Shown here piece after piece: positions 16,411-24,948 of a DNA stretch of 64,000 bases. The stretch spans positions 73,069 to 137,068 of the forward strand of contig NZ_RAUX01000005.1 of the NCBI RefSeq assembly GCF_013464485.1, given 5' to 3'. The DNA is from Stenotrophomonas maltophilia. Its GTDB lineage: Bacteria > Pseudomonadota > Gammaproteobacteria > Xanthomonadales > Xanthomonadaceae. Position numbers and translations under genes: made by a program. The notes below the pieces were generated by a model. That model was given only the letters and a program-made list of their open reading frames with translations. It ran no database searches and was not told the origin of the DNA. The stretch's first letter is position 1. The number at the start of each line of letters is the position of its first letter.

Positions 16411-17166
16411 TCATCCGATCTTTTTCAAGGTGTTAGGAAAGGTCGCAAAGCAAACCCGTGCCGGCGCGAACCAGTTCCAGGCCATCCGGTTTTCATTGCC
16501 CCAGGCCAAGCACGCCGTTTCCATCCCCGCAGGGCACCAAGCCGGTGCCAGCGCACGGGCCAGCACTTCCGAAGAGGGCTCCCCGGTCACCGAAGGAAAC
16601 GCGCCCGGCTTGCGCCCCTGCCGGTAGGCCCACTTGGCTTGGCCGCACTCGGCTTTCAGCTCGACGTGCGGATAGTCTTTCGGGCTGGTCCATCGGCCGC
16701 CCCAGTTCAGCCCCACGATCTCCGCCAGCTCCCCAAAGCGTTGATAGCCGGCCATCACATGGGCATCGTCCAAGTTCCAGCTGGGCTCCCCATTGATGAA
16801 CACGGCGGCATCCAAGGCCAGTCCGAAGTTGTGGCAGCTGGAGAATGCCCCAACGCTGGTCACGCCAGACCCGGAGGCAAGCAGGGCCGCCTGGCGCTCG
16901 GGGCTTCGATACCCTTCCACGGGCCGCACATCAAACCCTTCCGCGGCCAGCTGGGCCTGGACGGCTTCCACCTTTTCCCGCAGCGCTGGGGAAACCCCCT
17001 TCCACATCCGTTCGTTTTTCGGATGGAAGAATCGGTAAATGGCGCCGTGCGGCTTCGGGGTTTGGAAAACCCAGGGGCTGCTGGGCTTGGGTTTGGGTTG
17101 AACGGTCGAACACCCAGCCAGTGTCAGGCAAGCCAGAACGACGGCGATGGTAAAGCGCGGTTGCAT
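16411..17166 (-). CDS. Lipoprotein with M15-type peptidoglycan peptidase domain
   Basis: The start has GGGAGG six bases upstream. Residues 1-19 are a lipoprotein signal with lipobox LAGC (Cys19). The domain shows the M15 (VanY/endolysin-type) zinc signature SCHNFGLALDAAVF, which supplies a His and an Asp ligand, and a second His in DYPHVEL. RPVEGYRSPERQAAL is the usual substrate-side motif. The enzyme should cut peptide stems of peptidoglycan in the periplasm. The C-terminal 60 residues, with two or three cysteines, are additional. Transfer systems often encode a wall hydrolase (VirB1-like transglycosylases); a peptidase could play that part here. It lies just upstream of the adhesin gene on the same strand and may be co-transcribed with it. 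Confidence 0.85.
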   Translation of the reverse strand: MQPRFTIAVVLACLTLAGCSTVQPKPKPSSPWVFQTPKPHGAIYRFFHPKNERMWKGVSPALREKVEAVQAQLAAEGFDVRPVEGYRSPERQAALLASGSGVTSVGAFSSCHNFGLALDAAVFINGEPSWNLDDAHVMAGYQRFGELAEIVGLNWGGRWTSPKDYPHVELKAECGQAKWAYRQGRKPGAFPSVTGEPSSEVLARALAPAWCPAGMETACLAWGNENRMAWNWFAPARVCFATFPNTLKKIG

Positions 17167-17240
17167 GCTTTCCTCCCAGAAAGGTAGATAGATGCTTTCA
17201 GGGGTAGTGGATTTTCAGGAAAGCGCAAGCGAGCTAAAAA

Positions 17241-17285
17241 AAGCCCCCGAACGACCGGGGGAGGAGGCCTGCAGCTCGGGGGCTT
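17241..17285 (-). terminator. Terminator-like hairpin upstream of the lipoprotein gene
   Basis: Ten-base-pair stem, AAGCCCCCGA (17241-17250) with TCGGGGGCTT (17276-17285). On the minus strand it is followed by a run of seven T. It would stop leftward transcription before it enters the lipoprotein/adhesin genes and may mark the edge of the module or an attenuator. Confidence 0.65.
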
Positions 17286-17944
17286 AATGAGGCAGGGAAA
17301 AAGAGTAAGAAACCCTGCCCCGTTGCAAGCCATAGCACACACAAGGGCAAGAAGTCAAACCGATTGCCGATCGCGTGACAGGGGCAGAAGGCGCGTGGCA
17401 TTGGGCGGTCAAGGCGGATGCCGGTGACTGGGCCTGGGGATGACGGGTGGCCGCACAGCGCGTAAGTAAGAGGGAAGAGTTGTTGCGATAGTGTTGCGGC
17501 GGTCAGGTCAGAGTATTGGCCTGGCTGTCCGGGCCTTGCCCAGCAAGGCTTTCGCGCTCGAAAATGAACAGACGCTAATGATGCTTCATCAGCGGGGTGT
17601 GTTCCTTGGACGCCTTGGCGTTGCTGGTGTTGTCTTTTGTATCAGTCACTTGAGGCGTTTCGCGTCTTGGGCAGGGCGTCGGGGCGTGGCCATGCGGACA
17701 TGGCCGGCAGGACCGTTAGTGTAGCGATCTGGGCCAGTCGATGATCCCGGCCAGCGGCGCCGGGGGCAGGGCGGATGCCCATGCCTGTCCCTATGCCAAC
17801 GCAAGCCGCCGTACACCTGCGGTTTGGTTGATTTCCACGGGACCCCACGGTAGTGTCAGCCCCGGCGATTTCCGCCAAACGGGCCCCATGAAAGCCGGGC
17901 GGCCGATCTCGTGGCGGGCGTTGATGGAAAGAGAAAGAACACGC
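17286..17944. other. Gene-free stretch at the module/backbone junction
   Basis: No supported gene. It contains small hairpins (GCCTTGC-cca-GCAAGGC at 17533-17549; GGCCATG-cgga-CATGGCC at 17688-17705). The change from accessory genes to conserved cell-surface genes happens here. I found no tRNA gene and no obvious attachment-site repeat, and the left junction is outside the window, so an integration site cannot be defined. Confidence 0.5.
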
Positions 17945-19222
17945 ATGACTGCAGCCTGCATGGCCGCCGAACCTGGCTACACCTGGCGCACCGTCCTGCT
18001 GAGCATCCTGGTCGCCATCGTTCCGCTTGCCGGATCCGCCCCCTACACCCTGCTGAAGGCGCTGGTCCTGCTGGTCCTGCTGGTCACCGGCATTGTGCTG
18101 ATCCGCCGCCAGCCCGATGTCCGCCTGCGCTACCGCATCGCACGGTTCGTCGTGATCGTCTGCTTCCTGCGCCTGGCCTATGCCTTCTACAGCATCACCT
18201 GGCACGACCTGCGCTGGAACGAGCTGGATCTGCCGGCGCAGACACTGCTCTACCTGGGCACGGCCGCCGTGTTCGCCACCGTGCTGGACTGGCGCCTGAT
18301 CTGGAAGATCCTTGCCCTGTCCACGCTGGTCTTTGGTGGATCGTGCATCGTTCAGCATCATGTCCTGGGCCTGGAGCGCGCACATGGCTTCAGCGGCGGC
18401 GAGTGGACAGCCATCGAGTTCACCATGGTCACGCTGTGCATGGCGCTGTTCTCGGTCATCCGGCTGATCCAGCCGAATGTCCATCCGGCCGAGCGCTGGC
18501 TGCACGGCGTGGCCATTGCTGTCGGTGTCTATGGCTCGATCCTGGCGCAGAGCCGCGGGCCGATCCTGGCGTTCATCCCCGCCATGCTGATGGTGATCGC
18601 CGTGCATGTGCGGCGCACCCGGCGCTGGCGGGGGGCACTGGCCTTCGTCGGTGCCTTGGTCATTGGTGTGGTCGGAGCGACCACGATGCTGAACCACGAG
18701 GTGATCCAGCGCTTCGGCGAGGTCAGCGGAGAGATCACTGGTTTCAACCAGGAAAATGAAGTCGGCTCGGTCCGTGAGCGCATCGCCATGTGGGGCGTGG
18801 CGGTCGATGCCTTTGCCGAGCATCCCGTGGCCGGCGTGGGCCTGAACCAGTTCGGTACCTATGCGCGCGAGGGCATCGCCCGCGGTGAGGTGTCCGATTC
18901 GATCTTCCGCTACAACCACCCGCACAACGAGTACCTGGAAGCGGCGGCGACCGGCGGCGTGCCGTTGCTGGTGATCATGCTGCTGGTGTTCATCCTGCCG
19001 GGCCTGCATTTCGTGCGGCGTGTCGGCCATGCCGATGAAACCACGGCGATGATCGCCACTGCGGGGCTTGCCGTGGTCATCGTCTACGCTCTGTCGGCGT
19101 TCACGGACAACGTGTTCTACCGGGCGATGCCCCATTCGTTCTACTTCTATCTGGTGCTGGGCTTCATGCTGGCGACCGCTTTGCCCGCGCGTGATGTACG
19201 CCAGGGAGGCAGCAGCTGCTGA
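17945..19222 (+). CDS. waaL: O-antigen ligase (WaaL/Wzy_C family)
   Basis: A polytopic inner-membrane protein of 425 residues from the ATG at 17945; an in-frame ATG at 17924 is also possible and neither has a strong ribosome site. There are around ten hydrophobic helices. The Wzy_C signatures are present: a loop with AQSRGPILAF and, later, ERIAMWGVAVDAFAEHPVAG followed by NHPHNEYLEAAATGG, the periplasmic loop important in ligases. The family transfers polyprenol-linked O-polysaccharide to lipid A-core. The downstream glycosyltransferase start overlaps the stop by one base, consistent with a lipopolysaccharide core/O-antigen operon. A polymerase of the same fold cannot be fully excluded. Confidence 0.75.
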   Translation: MTAACMAAEPGYTWRTVLLSILVAIVPLAGSAPYTLLKALVLLVLLVTGIVLIRRQPDVRLRYRIARFVVIVCFLRLAYAFYSITWHDLRWNELDLPAQTLLYLGTAAVFATVLDWRLIWKILALSTLVFGGSCIVQHHVLGLERAHGFSGGEWTAIEFTMVTLCMALFSVIRLIQPNVHPAERWLHGVAIAVGVYGSILAQSRGPILAFIPAMLMVIAVHVRRTRRWRGALAFVGALVIGVVGATTMLNHEVIQRFGEVSGEITGFNQENEVGSVRERIAMWGVAVDAFAEHPVAGVGLNQFGTYAREGIARGEVSDSIFRYNHPHNEYLEAAATGGVPLLVIMLLVFILPGLHFVRRVGHADETTAMIATAGLAVVIVYALSAFTDNVFYRAMPHSFYFYLVLGFMLATALPARDVRQGGSSC

Positions 19223-20214
19223 TGGCGCATATCCATCTGCTCGCCGCAGACAACCAGCGCGGCCTGTCGCATGACATCCAGATGATCGAGCGCTCGCTGC
19301 AGCAGCTGGGGCACGAGGTGACCATCAGTCGTCTCGATGCGGTCCGCAACGGGGGCGCCTGGAAACTCCGCGGCATGCGACTGCGCAGGCTGCTGGCCTC
19401 CTGGCTGAGCCTGGGGCGCACGCCGGCCCGCTTCGACATCAACATCTCGCTGGAACATGTCCGGCCGGCAAGCTTCGGCCTGGCCAGGGTCAATCTGCTG
19501 ATACCGAACCCGGAATGGGTGTCCCCGCGCAGCCTGCGTACCCTGCCGCGCTTCGATGCGTTGCTGACCAAGACCGAAGATGCCACGCGCATCTTCAATG
19601 GTCTGGGCCTGCGCGCGCTGGAGGTCGGGTTCTGCAGCCGCGACCGCTACGATCCGACGGTAACGCGCAGGCCCCGCAGTTTCCTGCACGCGGCCGGCAG
19701 CAGCCGCATGAAGGGGACCGCTGCACTTGTTGAAGTCTGGAAGCGACATCCGGAGTGGCCATTGCTGACCATCCTGCGTGGCGGTCCGTCGGGGGAAGAT
19801 GTGGGCAGCGCGGCGAACCTGCGGATCGTCCGCGAGCGGCTGCCTGACCAGGAAGTGCAGCGCCTGCAGAACGAGCACGCGTTCCACCTGTGCCTTTCAC
19901 AGACCGAAGGCTGGGGCCATTACCTGGTGGAGGCGATGAGCTGTGCAGCGGTCGTGATCACCTGCGATGGCGCACCGATGAACCAGATGATCGACGAGAG
20001 CCGGGGCATCCTGGTCGCCGCGCATGAAGGCGCGCCCTGCAATCTGTCCAGGACGTGGCATGTGGACGAGACAGCGCTGGAACAGGCGGTGGAGCGTGCG
20101 CTGGCGATGGATGAGGCTGAATGGAGCCGACTGGGCAGCAATGCACGCGCCTGGCACCTGGCCAGCGAGATCGCGTTCCCGCGGCGTCTGGGCGAGGCTC
20201 TGGCGAAGTTCTGA
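19222..20214 (+). CDS. GT-B glycosyltransferase (family 4-like)
   Basis: A soluble 330-residue protein beginning MAHIHLLAADNQRGLSHD. The C-terminal half has the family 4 nucleotide-sugar region: LHAAGSSRMKGTAALVEVWK, then LCLSQTEGWGHYLVEAMSC, where the acidic EGWGHYLVEA segment matches the E-x7-E motif. The start overlaps the ligase stop (TGATGG). With the ligase upstream, a role in building lipopolysaccharide core or another surface glycan on the cytoplasmic face is likely. The sugar donor and acceptor cannot be told from sequence. Confidence 0.8.
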   Translation: MAHIHLLAADNQRGLSHDIQMIERSLQQLGHEVTISRLDAVRNGGAWKLRGMRLRRLLASWLSLGRTPARFDINISLEHVRPASFGLARVNLLIPNPEWVSPRSLRTLPRFDALLTKTEDATRIFNGLGLRALEVGFCSRDRYDPTVTRRPRSFLHAAGSSRMKGTAALVEVWKRHPEWPLLTILRGGPSGEDVGSAANLRIVRERLPDQEVQRLQNEHAFHLCLSQTEGWGHYLVEAMSCAAVVITCDGAPMNQMIDESRGILVAAHEGAPCNLSRTWHVDETALEQAVERALAMDEAEWSRLGSNARAWHLASEIAFPRRLGEALAKF

Positions 20215-20243
20215 GGCACGCACGTGTTGTTGCCGCACCGCGC

Positions 20244-20657
20244 TCAGCCAGCGACGAGGGTGATCCGTGGATGGGCGCCGAAGATCTCCATCACGATCTC
20301 GAAGTAGGTCTGCCCGTGCCCGCGCTCCAGCGCAGTCAGCTGGTCACGGATGGCCGCGACGTTGAACCTGCCGGCCTGGTCCAGTTTCGACTCCAGCCAG
20401 GATCGCGTGGCCTCGTGACCCAGTGCTGCGCGGCTGTGCGCGATATCGCGCCACACCACCGTCGCGGTGGGATGGCCGGCGAGGGCGCCGTAGCCACCCC
20501 GCAGCAGGTCATCCAGTGCGTCCAGGCTCGGGCCCAGCTGCCAGTCTTCGCTGGCCATGAGCACGCGGTTGATTTCCGCATACAGGCTGGCGATGTCATT
20601 GATGGACGCGCCTTCGATGTGCAGGACAAGCGGCATATGCCGACTCTGGACGATCAT
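20244..20657 (-). CDS. Barstar-like protein
   Basis: The product is 137 residues from the ATG at 20657, or 130 from the ATG at 20636; neither has a clear ribosome site. From residue 8 it reads MPLVLHIEGASINDIASLYA, then a helix and WQLGPSLDALDDLLRGGYG, which is the characteristic barstar-fold pattern with the DALDDLL segment. Barstar inhibits the ribonuclease barnase, and family members are often immunity proteins. No barnase-like or other toxin gene lies beside it. It faces the glycosyltransferase gene convergently. Probably a stand-alone inhibitor of a nuclease encoded elsewhere, or a domesticated regulator. Confidence 0.75.
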   Translation of the reverse strand: MIVQSRHMPLVLHIEGASINDIASLYAEINRVLMASEDWQLGPSLDALDDLLRGGYGALAGHPTATVVWRDIAHSRAALGHEATRSWLESKLDQAGRFNVAAIRDQLTALERGHGQTYFEIVMEIFGAHPRITLVAG

Positions 20658-20888
20658 GCATCGAGAATAACAGGGGGGTGCGCCTGCGCGGATGGTACTG
20701 TCCGGTCTGGAGCGCTCATGCATTCCGGATACCTTGCCCCGGTTCATGGTGTAAAACTGGCGTGATTGCTGCTGCGCATCGGGATTGCCCCGGGGGCAGA
20801 TACTGCCACGGCGCCGGGGTTAATCCGTTTGTTTTATGCCGGCCTGCACAGTTCCATATATTTGGATCGGTCCATATATAAAGTCCCA

Positions 20889-20915
20889 TAAAGTTTCCCT
20901 TCGTTGCGCCGCCAT
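20889..20915 (+). promoter_or_regulatory. FliA (sigma-28) type promoter for the chemoreceptor
   Basis: TAAAGTTT at 20889-20896 is a perfect match to the -35 part of the flagellar sigma-28 consensus. After exactly 11 bases comes GCCGCCAT (20908-20915), matching five of eight positions of GCCGATAA. The chemoreceptor start is about 30 bases downstream, which suits class 3 flagellar/chemotaxis control. Confidence 0.75.
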
Positions 20916-20946
20916 CGAACGTACGGCCACGATCAAGGGAATTGAG

Positions 20947-23166
20947 ATGCTTGCCTTACGTAATCTCCGTGTGGGGTCCCGGCTTGGCGCCGGCTTCGGT
21001 CTGCTGCTGCTGTTCATCATGGCCATCGTCGGCCTGATGCTGTATGGAAATCACCTCAAGTCCGCCCAGTTCGAGAAAGTGGTGGACGTCAACATGGTGA
21101 AAATGCGGCTGTTGAACGACATGCTTGATACCAACAACGCGGTGCTGATGCATCGCCGCCTGATGGTGATCAAGCGTGGCGAGGATTTTGACAAGGATTA
21201 CCAGCGTGCCCAGGAGCTGTCACGAACGTATGACGGAATATGGGACAGATACATCAAGATTCCGCGTGATGCCACCGGCGATACCCTGGTTGCCCGGATC
21301 GAGGCGGCCCGCAAGGCCACCGATGCATCCACCCGGCAGCTGCATGAGCGCATGACGGAAGGGGATTTCGATGGCGCGGCGAAAGAGCTGCTGGCCGAGC
21401 ACGGCCTGGCCACCGCCTGGAACGAATCCATCTCGGCGTTGCTGCGGCACCAGGAAACGCTGACCGAACGCAGCCGCGAAGACTACCGCGCAACGGAATC
21501 CTGGACGGGCACGTTGTTGATCGCGTTCGGGGCATTGAGCCTGCTGCTGGGCTCGCTGGCGGCCTGGGCAATCACCCGCAGCCTGACCCGCCCGCTGGAA
21601 GGGGCGGTGAGGCTGGCTGACGGTATTGCCGGGGGGCGCCTGGACAGTGCCATCGATGCGTCCGGTAACGATGAAGTGACCCAGCTGCTGAAATCGATGC
21701 AGCGCATGCAGGCACAGCTGCAGGCGGTGATGGCTGCGCAGGGTGAGCTGGCCCGCCAGCACGATGGCGGAAGCCTCAGCTACCGCATGGACGAGAGCGC
21801 GTTCCCCGGCGACTACGGGCGCATGGTGCATGAAACCAATGCCCTGGTCGGTTCGCACGTGCAGGTACAGAACCGGTTGATCGAGGTGATGAAGCACTAT
21901 GCGCGCGGCGACCTGTCGGTGGACATGGACCCGTTGCCCGGCGAGAAGGCGGCGATCACCCAGGCAATGGACGAGACCAAGACCAGTCTGTCGGCGATCA
22001 ACAGCGAGATCCGCCGCTTGGCGACGGCGGCAGCGGCAGGCGACTTCAGCCTGCGCGGCGACGAGGATCGCTTTGCCTACGATTTCCGCGACATGGTGGC
22101 CGGACTCAATCGCCTGATGCAGGCCACTGACGAAAACCTCGTGCAGGTATCGACCCTGCTGCAGGCGATCTCGCGTGGTGACCTGACCGTGCGCATGCAG
22201 GGCGATTTCCACGGGGTATTTGCCCGCATGCGCGATGACTGCAATGCCACTGTCGATCAGCTCAAGCAGATTGTCGGTCGCATCCAGGCGAGTGCATCCA
22301 GCATCAACCTGGCGGCGGGCGAAATCGCCTCCGGCAACACCGATCTGTCGCGGCGCACCGAGCAGCAGGCGGCGAATCTGGAGGAGACCGCCGCGTCGAT
22401 GGAGGAACTGACGTCCACCGTGAAGCAGAACGCCGAGCATGCGCGCCAGGCCAACCAGCTCGCCATCGGCGCGCACGGTGTCGCTTCACAGGGAGGGGAG
22501 GTCGTGGGCCAGGTGGTGGTGACGATGTCGGCCATCGAGGCATCGTCGAAGAAGATTGCCGAAATCATCTCGGTCATCGACGGCATTGCGTTCCAGACCA
22601 ACATCCTGGCGCTGAACGCAGCGGTGGAAGCCGCACGTGCCGGTGAGCAGGGCAGGGGCTTTGCCGTGGTGGCCAGCGAAGTGCGCACGCTGGCGCAGCG
22701 CTCGGCGGGCGCGGCCAAGGAGATCAAGGGCCTGATCGAGGATTCGGTCGGCAAGGTGGCCGATGGATCAGCGCTGGTCCGTCAGGCGGGCACGACCATG
22801 GGCGAGATCGTGGCCTCGGTGCAGCGCGTGACCGACATCATGGCTGACATCTCCGCTGCCTCGCAGGAGCAGAGTTCGGGCATCGAACAGGTCAACCAGG
22901 CAGTCGTGCAGATGGATGAGACCACACAGCAGAATGCTGCGTTGGTCGAAGAAGCCAGCGCTGCGGCACGCTCCATGGAAGAGCAGGCCAGCCTGCTGGC
23001 CGAGGCAGTGTCGGTGTTCCGCACCGGGGCGGCTGCGGCGGTATCGGTACCACGCGCTCTGGCGGCAGTGGCTGCGTCGGTCGCGCCGGTGAAGCGCCCG
23101 GCAGTGCTGTCGCCGCGCATCGAACCGACGCTGGCCGCCAATGCAGGGGGATGGGAAGAGTTCTAG
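20947..23166 (+). CDS. Methyl-accepting chemotaxis protein
   Basis: The ATG at 20947 follows AAGGGA. The 739-residue receptor has a first membrane span (about 13-35), a periplasmic four-helix bundle-type sensor (about 36-185), a second span (about 190-210), a HAMP domain and then two further HAMP-like repeats ([13 protein letters not shown] and [17 protein letters not shown] regions). The conserved signalling hairpin includes [20 protein letters not shown]. It ends WEEF, a weak resemblance to the NWETF tether of major receptors. It should bind an unknown ligand, directly or through a binding protein, and control CheA. A sigma-28 promoter upstream puts it with motility genes. Confidence 0.93.
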   Translation: MLALRNLRVGSRLGAGFGLLLLFIMAIVGLMLYGNHLKSAQFEKVVDVNMVKMRLLNDMLDTNNAVLMHRRLMVIKRGEDFDKDYQRAQELSRTYDGIWDRYIKIPRDATGDTLVARIEAARKATDASTRQLHERMTEGDFDGAAKELLAEHGLATAWNESISALLRHQETLTERSREDYRATESWTGTLLIAFGALSLLLGSLAAWAITRSLTRPLEGAVRLADGIAGGRLDSAIDASGNDEVTQLLKSMQRMQAQLQAVMAAQGELARQHDGGSLSYRMDESAFPGDYGRMVHETNALVGSHVQVQNRLIEVMKHYARGDLSVDMDPLPGEKAAITQAMDETKTSLSAINSEIRRLATAAAAGDFSLRGDEDRFAYDFRDMVAGLNRLMQATDENLVQVSTLLQAISRGDLTVRMQGDFHGVFARMRDDCNATVDQLKQIVGRIQASASSINLAAGEIASGNTDLSRRTEQQAANLEETAASMEELTSTVKQNAEHARQANQLAIGAHGVASQGGEVVGQVVVTMSAIEASSKKIAEIISVIDGIAFQTNILALNAAVEAARAGEQGRGFAVVASEVRTLAQRSAGAAKEIKGLIEDSVGKVADGSALVRQAGTTMGEIVASVQRVTDIMADISAASQEQSSGIEQVNQAVVQMDETTQQNAALVEEASAAARSMEEQASLLAEAVSVFRTGAAAAVSVPRALAAVAASVAPVKRPAVLSPRIEPTLAANAGGWEEF

Positions 23167-23192
23167 CAACACGGGAAGTCGGTAGGGAGACG

Positions 23193-23230
23193 GCGCCCAT
23201 CGCGAAGGCTGATCACGGTGGGCGCGATTT
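23193..23230 (+). terminator. Terminator after the chemoreceptor gene
   Basis: Stem GCGCCCA (23193-23199) / TGGGCGC (23219-23225), followed by GATTTTT, 26 bases beyond the chemoreceptor stop. Confidence 0.65.
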
Positions 23231-23335
23231 TTCCTGAACGGACGATGGCCGATGAACCTGCGGACACGCGCATTTCACTTCCAGTTGCCGGATGCGGGAG
23301 GACACTGACCCCATACCGGACCTCAGGAGATGGCC

Positions 23336-23698
23336 ATGAAGACCTCAACCCGATTGCTGGTGCTGGGCACGCTGCTGGCGGCGTCGTCCGTTGCCGGCGC
23401 GCAGACCTATGGCCCGCGTGACGAAGGACGCAAGTTCAACGATGGCAGCCGTGTGGTGTGCAAGAACGTGGAAGTGCAGCGCAACTCACGCGATCCCAAC
23501 CGCATTGCGGGTACCGCTACCGGCGCAGTGATCGGCGGCCTGCTCGGCAACCAGGTCGGCGGCGGCAACGGCAAGAAGCTCGCGACCGTTGCGGGCGCCG
23601 TGGCCGGTGGTGCCGCAGGCCGGCAGATCCAGGGCAACAGCCAGCAGAAGAACGGCGACCGCGTGGTTGAACGCCGCTGCGAACGTGTCTATCGCTGA
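23336..23698 (+). CDS. Glycine-zipper 2TM-domain envelope protein
   Basis: The ATG at 23336 is preferred over one six bases upstream because AGGAG (23323-23327) is better spaced. The 120-residue product has a signal peptide ending at AGAQ (near residue 22) and no lipobox cysteine. Residues about 55-95 are a glycine-zipper segment (GTATGAVIGGLLGNQVGGG and AGAVAGGAAGRQIQ), as in the 17-kDa antigen/SlyB group. A cysteine in VCKNV and another in RRCERVYR could form a disulfide. Such proteins sit in or at the outer membrane and support envelope integrity; a specific role is not known. Confidence 0.8.
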   Translation: MKTSTRLLVLGTLLAASSVAGAQTYGPRDEGRKFNDGSRVVCKNVEVQRNSRDPNRIAGTATGAVIGGLLGNQVGGGNGKKLATVAGAVAGGAAGRQIQGNSQQKNGDRVVERRCERVYR

Positions 23699-23742
23699 TC
23701 CACCGTACCGCAGCGCCCTTTCCGCCGAATGCACTACGTCGA

Positions 23743-23767
23743 ACGCCGGCCAACGCCGGCGTTTTTC
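23743..23767 (+). terminator. Terminator after the glycine-zipper gene
   Basis: Stem AACGCCGG (23743-23750) / CCGGCGTT (23757-23764) followed by TTTC, in line with the upstream gene. Confidence 0.7.
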
Positions 23768-23775
23768 ATTGCAGA

Positions 23776-23850
23776 AAAGGGGACGGAGGGGATTAAGTCG
23801 CAATCCCCCAATCATGCCGCTTACGATTTATTCCCCTCCGTCCCCTTTTT
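23776..23850. repeat. 75-bp REP-like inverted repeat
   Basis: Perfect 18-bp arms AAAAGGGGACGGAGGGGA (23776-23793) and TCCCCTCCGTCCCCTTTT (23833-23850) extend inward with one mismatch. GGGGACGGAGGGG-type palindromes resemble the repeats found with REP-associated tyrosine transposases (IS200/IS605-related). No transposase lies nearby. The right arm overlaps the last codons of the permease gene on the minus strand and could also serve as its terminator. Confidence 0.75.
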
Positions 23851-24948
23851 TGCGAGGAGGCGGTGGGCGGCGAGGCTGCCGTAGAGCACGAACAGGGCGG
23901 TGAGGGTGATCAGTTCGTGGCTGACGTCGGCCAGGCGGGCGTCCATCTGGTTCAGCCGCACCATCAGGTTGATGCCCGAGGTGGTCGGCAGCAGTTGTGC
24001 CAGCCATACCAGTGGTTGCGGCGTCATCACGGCGGGCCACGACAGGTTGGCCAGGAAGAACAGTGGGATGGAGGTGGCGATGATGTACTGGAAGGCGCGT
24101 TCGCGGGTGCGGAAGAAGCTGCCGATGTACAAGCCGAACGCTACCGTGGCGGCGATGAACAGTGTGCCACCCAGCAGCTGGCCCAATGGATTGCCGCCGC
24201 GCGGATAGTCCTGCACCCAGGCGGTGAAACCGGCGTAGTAGAACAGGCCGAACAGGCCGATCAGGCCGAAGCCCAATGCCATGCCGATCAGTGTCGGCAG
24301 GTCGAAGCGCAAGCGGCGGCCTAGCGCGAGGCGGCGGCCGCCGAGCAGCACGCCGATGCCCATCAACAGGGTCTGGTGCACGATCAGCTCGGCCACGCCG
24401 GGCACGATGGCGCTGCCATAGCCTTCCTGGGTGTTGTACAGCGGGCGCTGCACCAGCGCGACCGGCGGTGCCTGCGGTGCGCCCATGAAGGCGGCCTGTC
24501 CGACCACCGCATCCCGCCCGAATGCGCCCAGTGCCTCGGCCACACTTCCCAGCACCCAGCTGGCGCGGCCCAGGTAGGCGCCGTTGCCGAGCAGCACCAG
24601 CTTGGCCGGGTGCCCGCGCAGGATGTCGCGCTCCAGGTTGGCCGGGATCAGCACGATGCCCTCGGCATGGCCCGCTTCCAGCTGCTGGCGCGCGCTGTCG
24701 ATGTCTGCCGGTTGCCCGACCACGCGCGCGACCCGCAGTGCATCGAGCTTGCGCAGCAGTTCGCGGCTGGTGGCGCTGTGGTCTTCGTCCACCACCAGCA
24801 CCGGCAGGTTGCCGGCCACCTGGTGGCGATACGCGGCCGGGTAGAAGAACGAGTACAGGATCACTGCGCCGACCATCACCACGATCGCGTAGCGGTCGCA
24901 CAGGACTGCCATCAGGGTCTGCCGCAGGCTGCGCCACAGTGCGCTCAT
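23821..24948 (-). CDS. ABC-2 type exporter permease (second)
   Basis: Starting at 24948, the ATG overlaps the stop of the upstream permease as ATGA, so the two are coupled. The 375-residue product has one N-terminal span, a large periplasmic part with the LVVDEDHSATSRELLRKLDA motif, and five C-terminal spans, the YbhR/YhhJ architecture. The last nine residues, KKGTEGNKS region, are encoded by the arm of a REP-like inverted repeat, so the original C-terminus may have been replaced. It forms a heterodimeric channel with the partner at 24945-26132. No ATPase gene is present in the cluster. Confidence 0.85.
   Translation of the reverse strand: MSALWRSLRQTLMAVLCDRYAIVVMVGAVILYSFFYPAAYRHQVAGNLPVLVVDEDHSATSRELLRKLDALRVARVVGQPADIDSARQQLEAGHAEGIVLIPANLERDILRGHPAKLVLLGNGAYLGRASWVLGSVAEALGAFGRDAVVGQAAFMGAPQAPPVALVQRPLYNTQEGYGSAIVPGVAELIVHQTLLMGIGVLLGGRRLALGRRLRFDLPTLIGMALGFGLIGLFGLFYYAGFTAWVQDYPRGGNPLGQLLGGTLFIAATVAFGLYIGSFFRTRERAFQYIIATSIPLFFLANLSWPAVMTPQPLVWLAQLLPTTSGINLMVRLNQMDARLADVSHELITLTALFVLYGSLAAHRLLAKKGTEGNKS

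Noticed and set aside
1-17300. Calling the module a definite integrative conjugative element
   Set aside because: No integrase, attachment sites or left boundary in the window; a plasmid or an assembly join cannot be excluded.
17533-17549. Hairpin GCCTTGC/GCAAGGC as a terminator
   Set aside because: No gene ends nearby on either strand and there is no proper T run.
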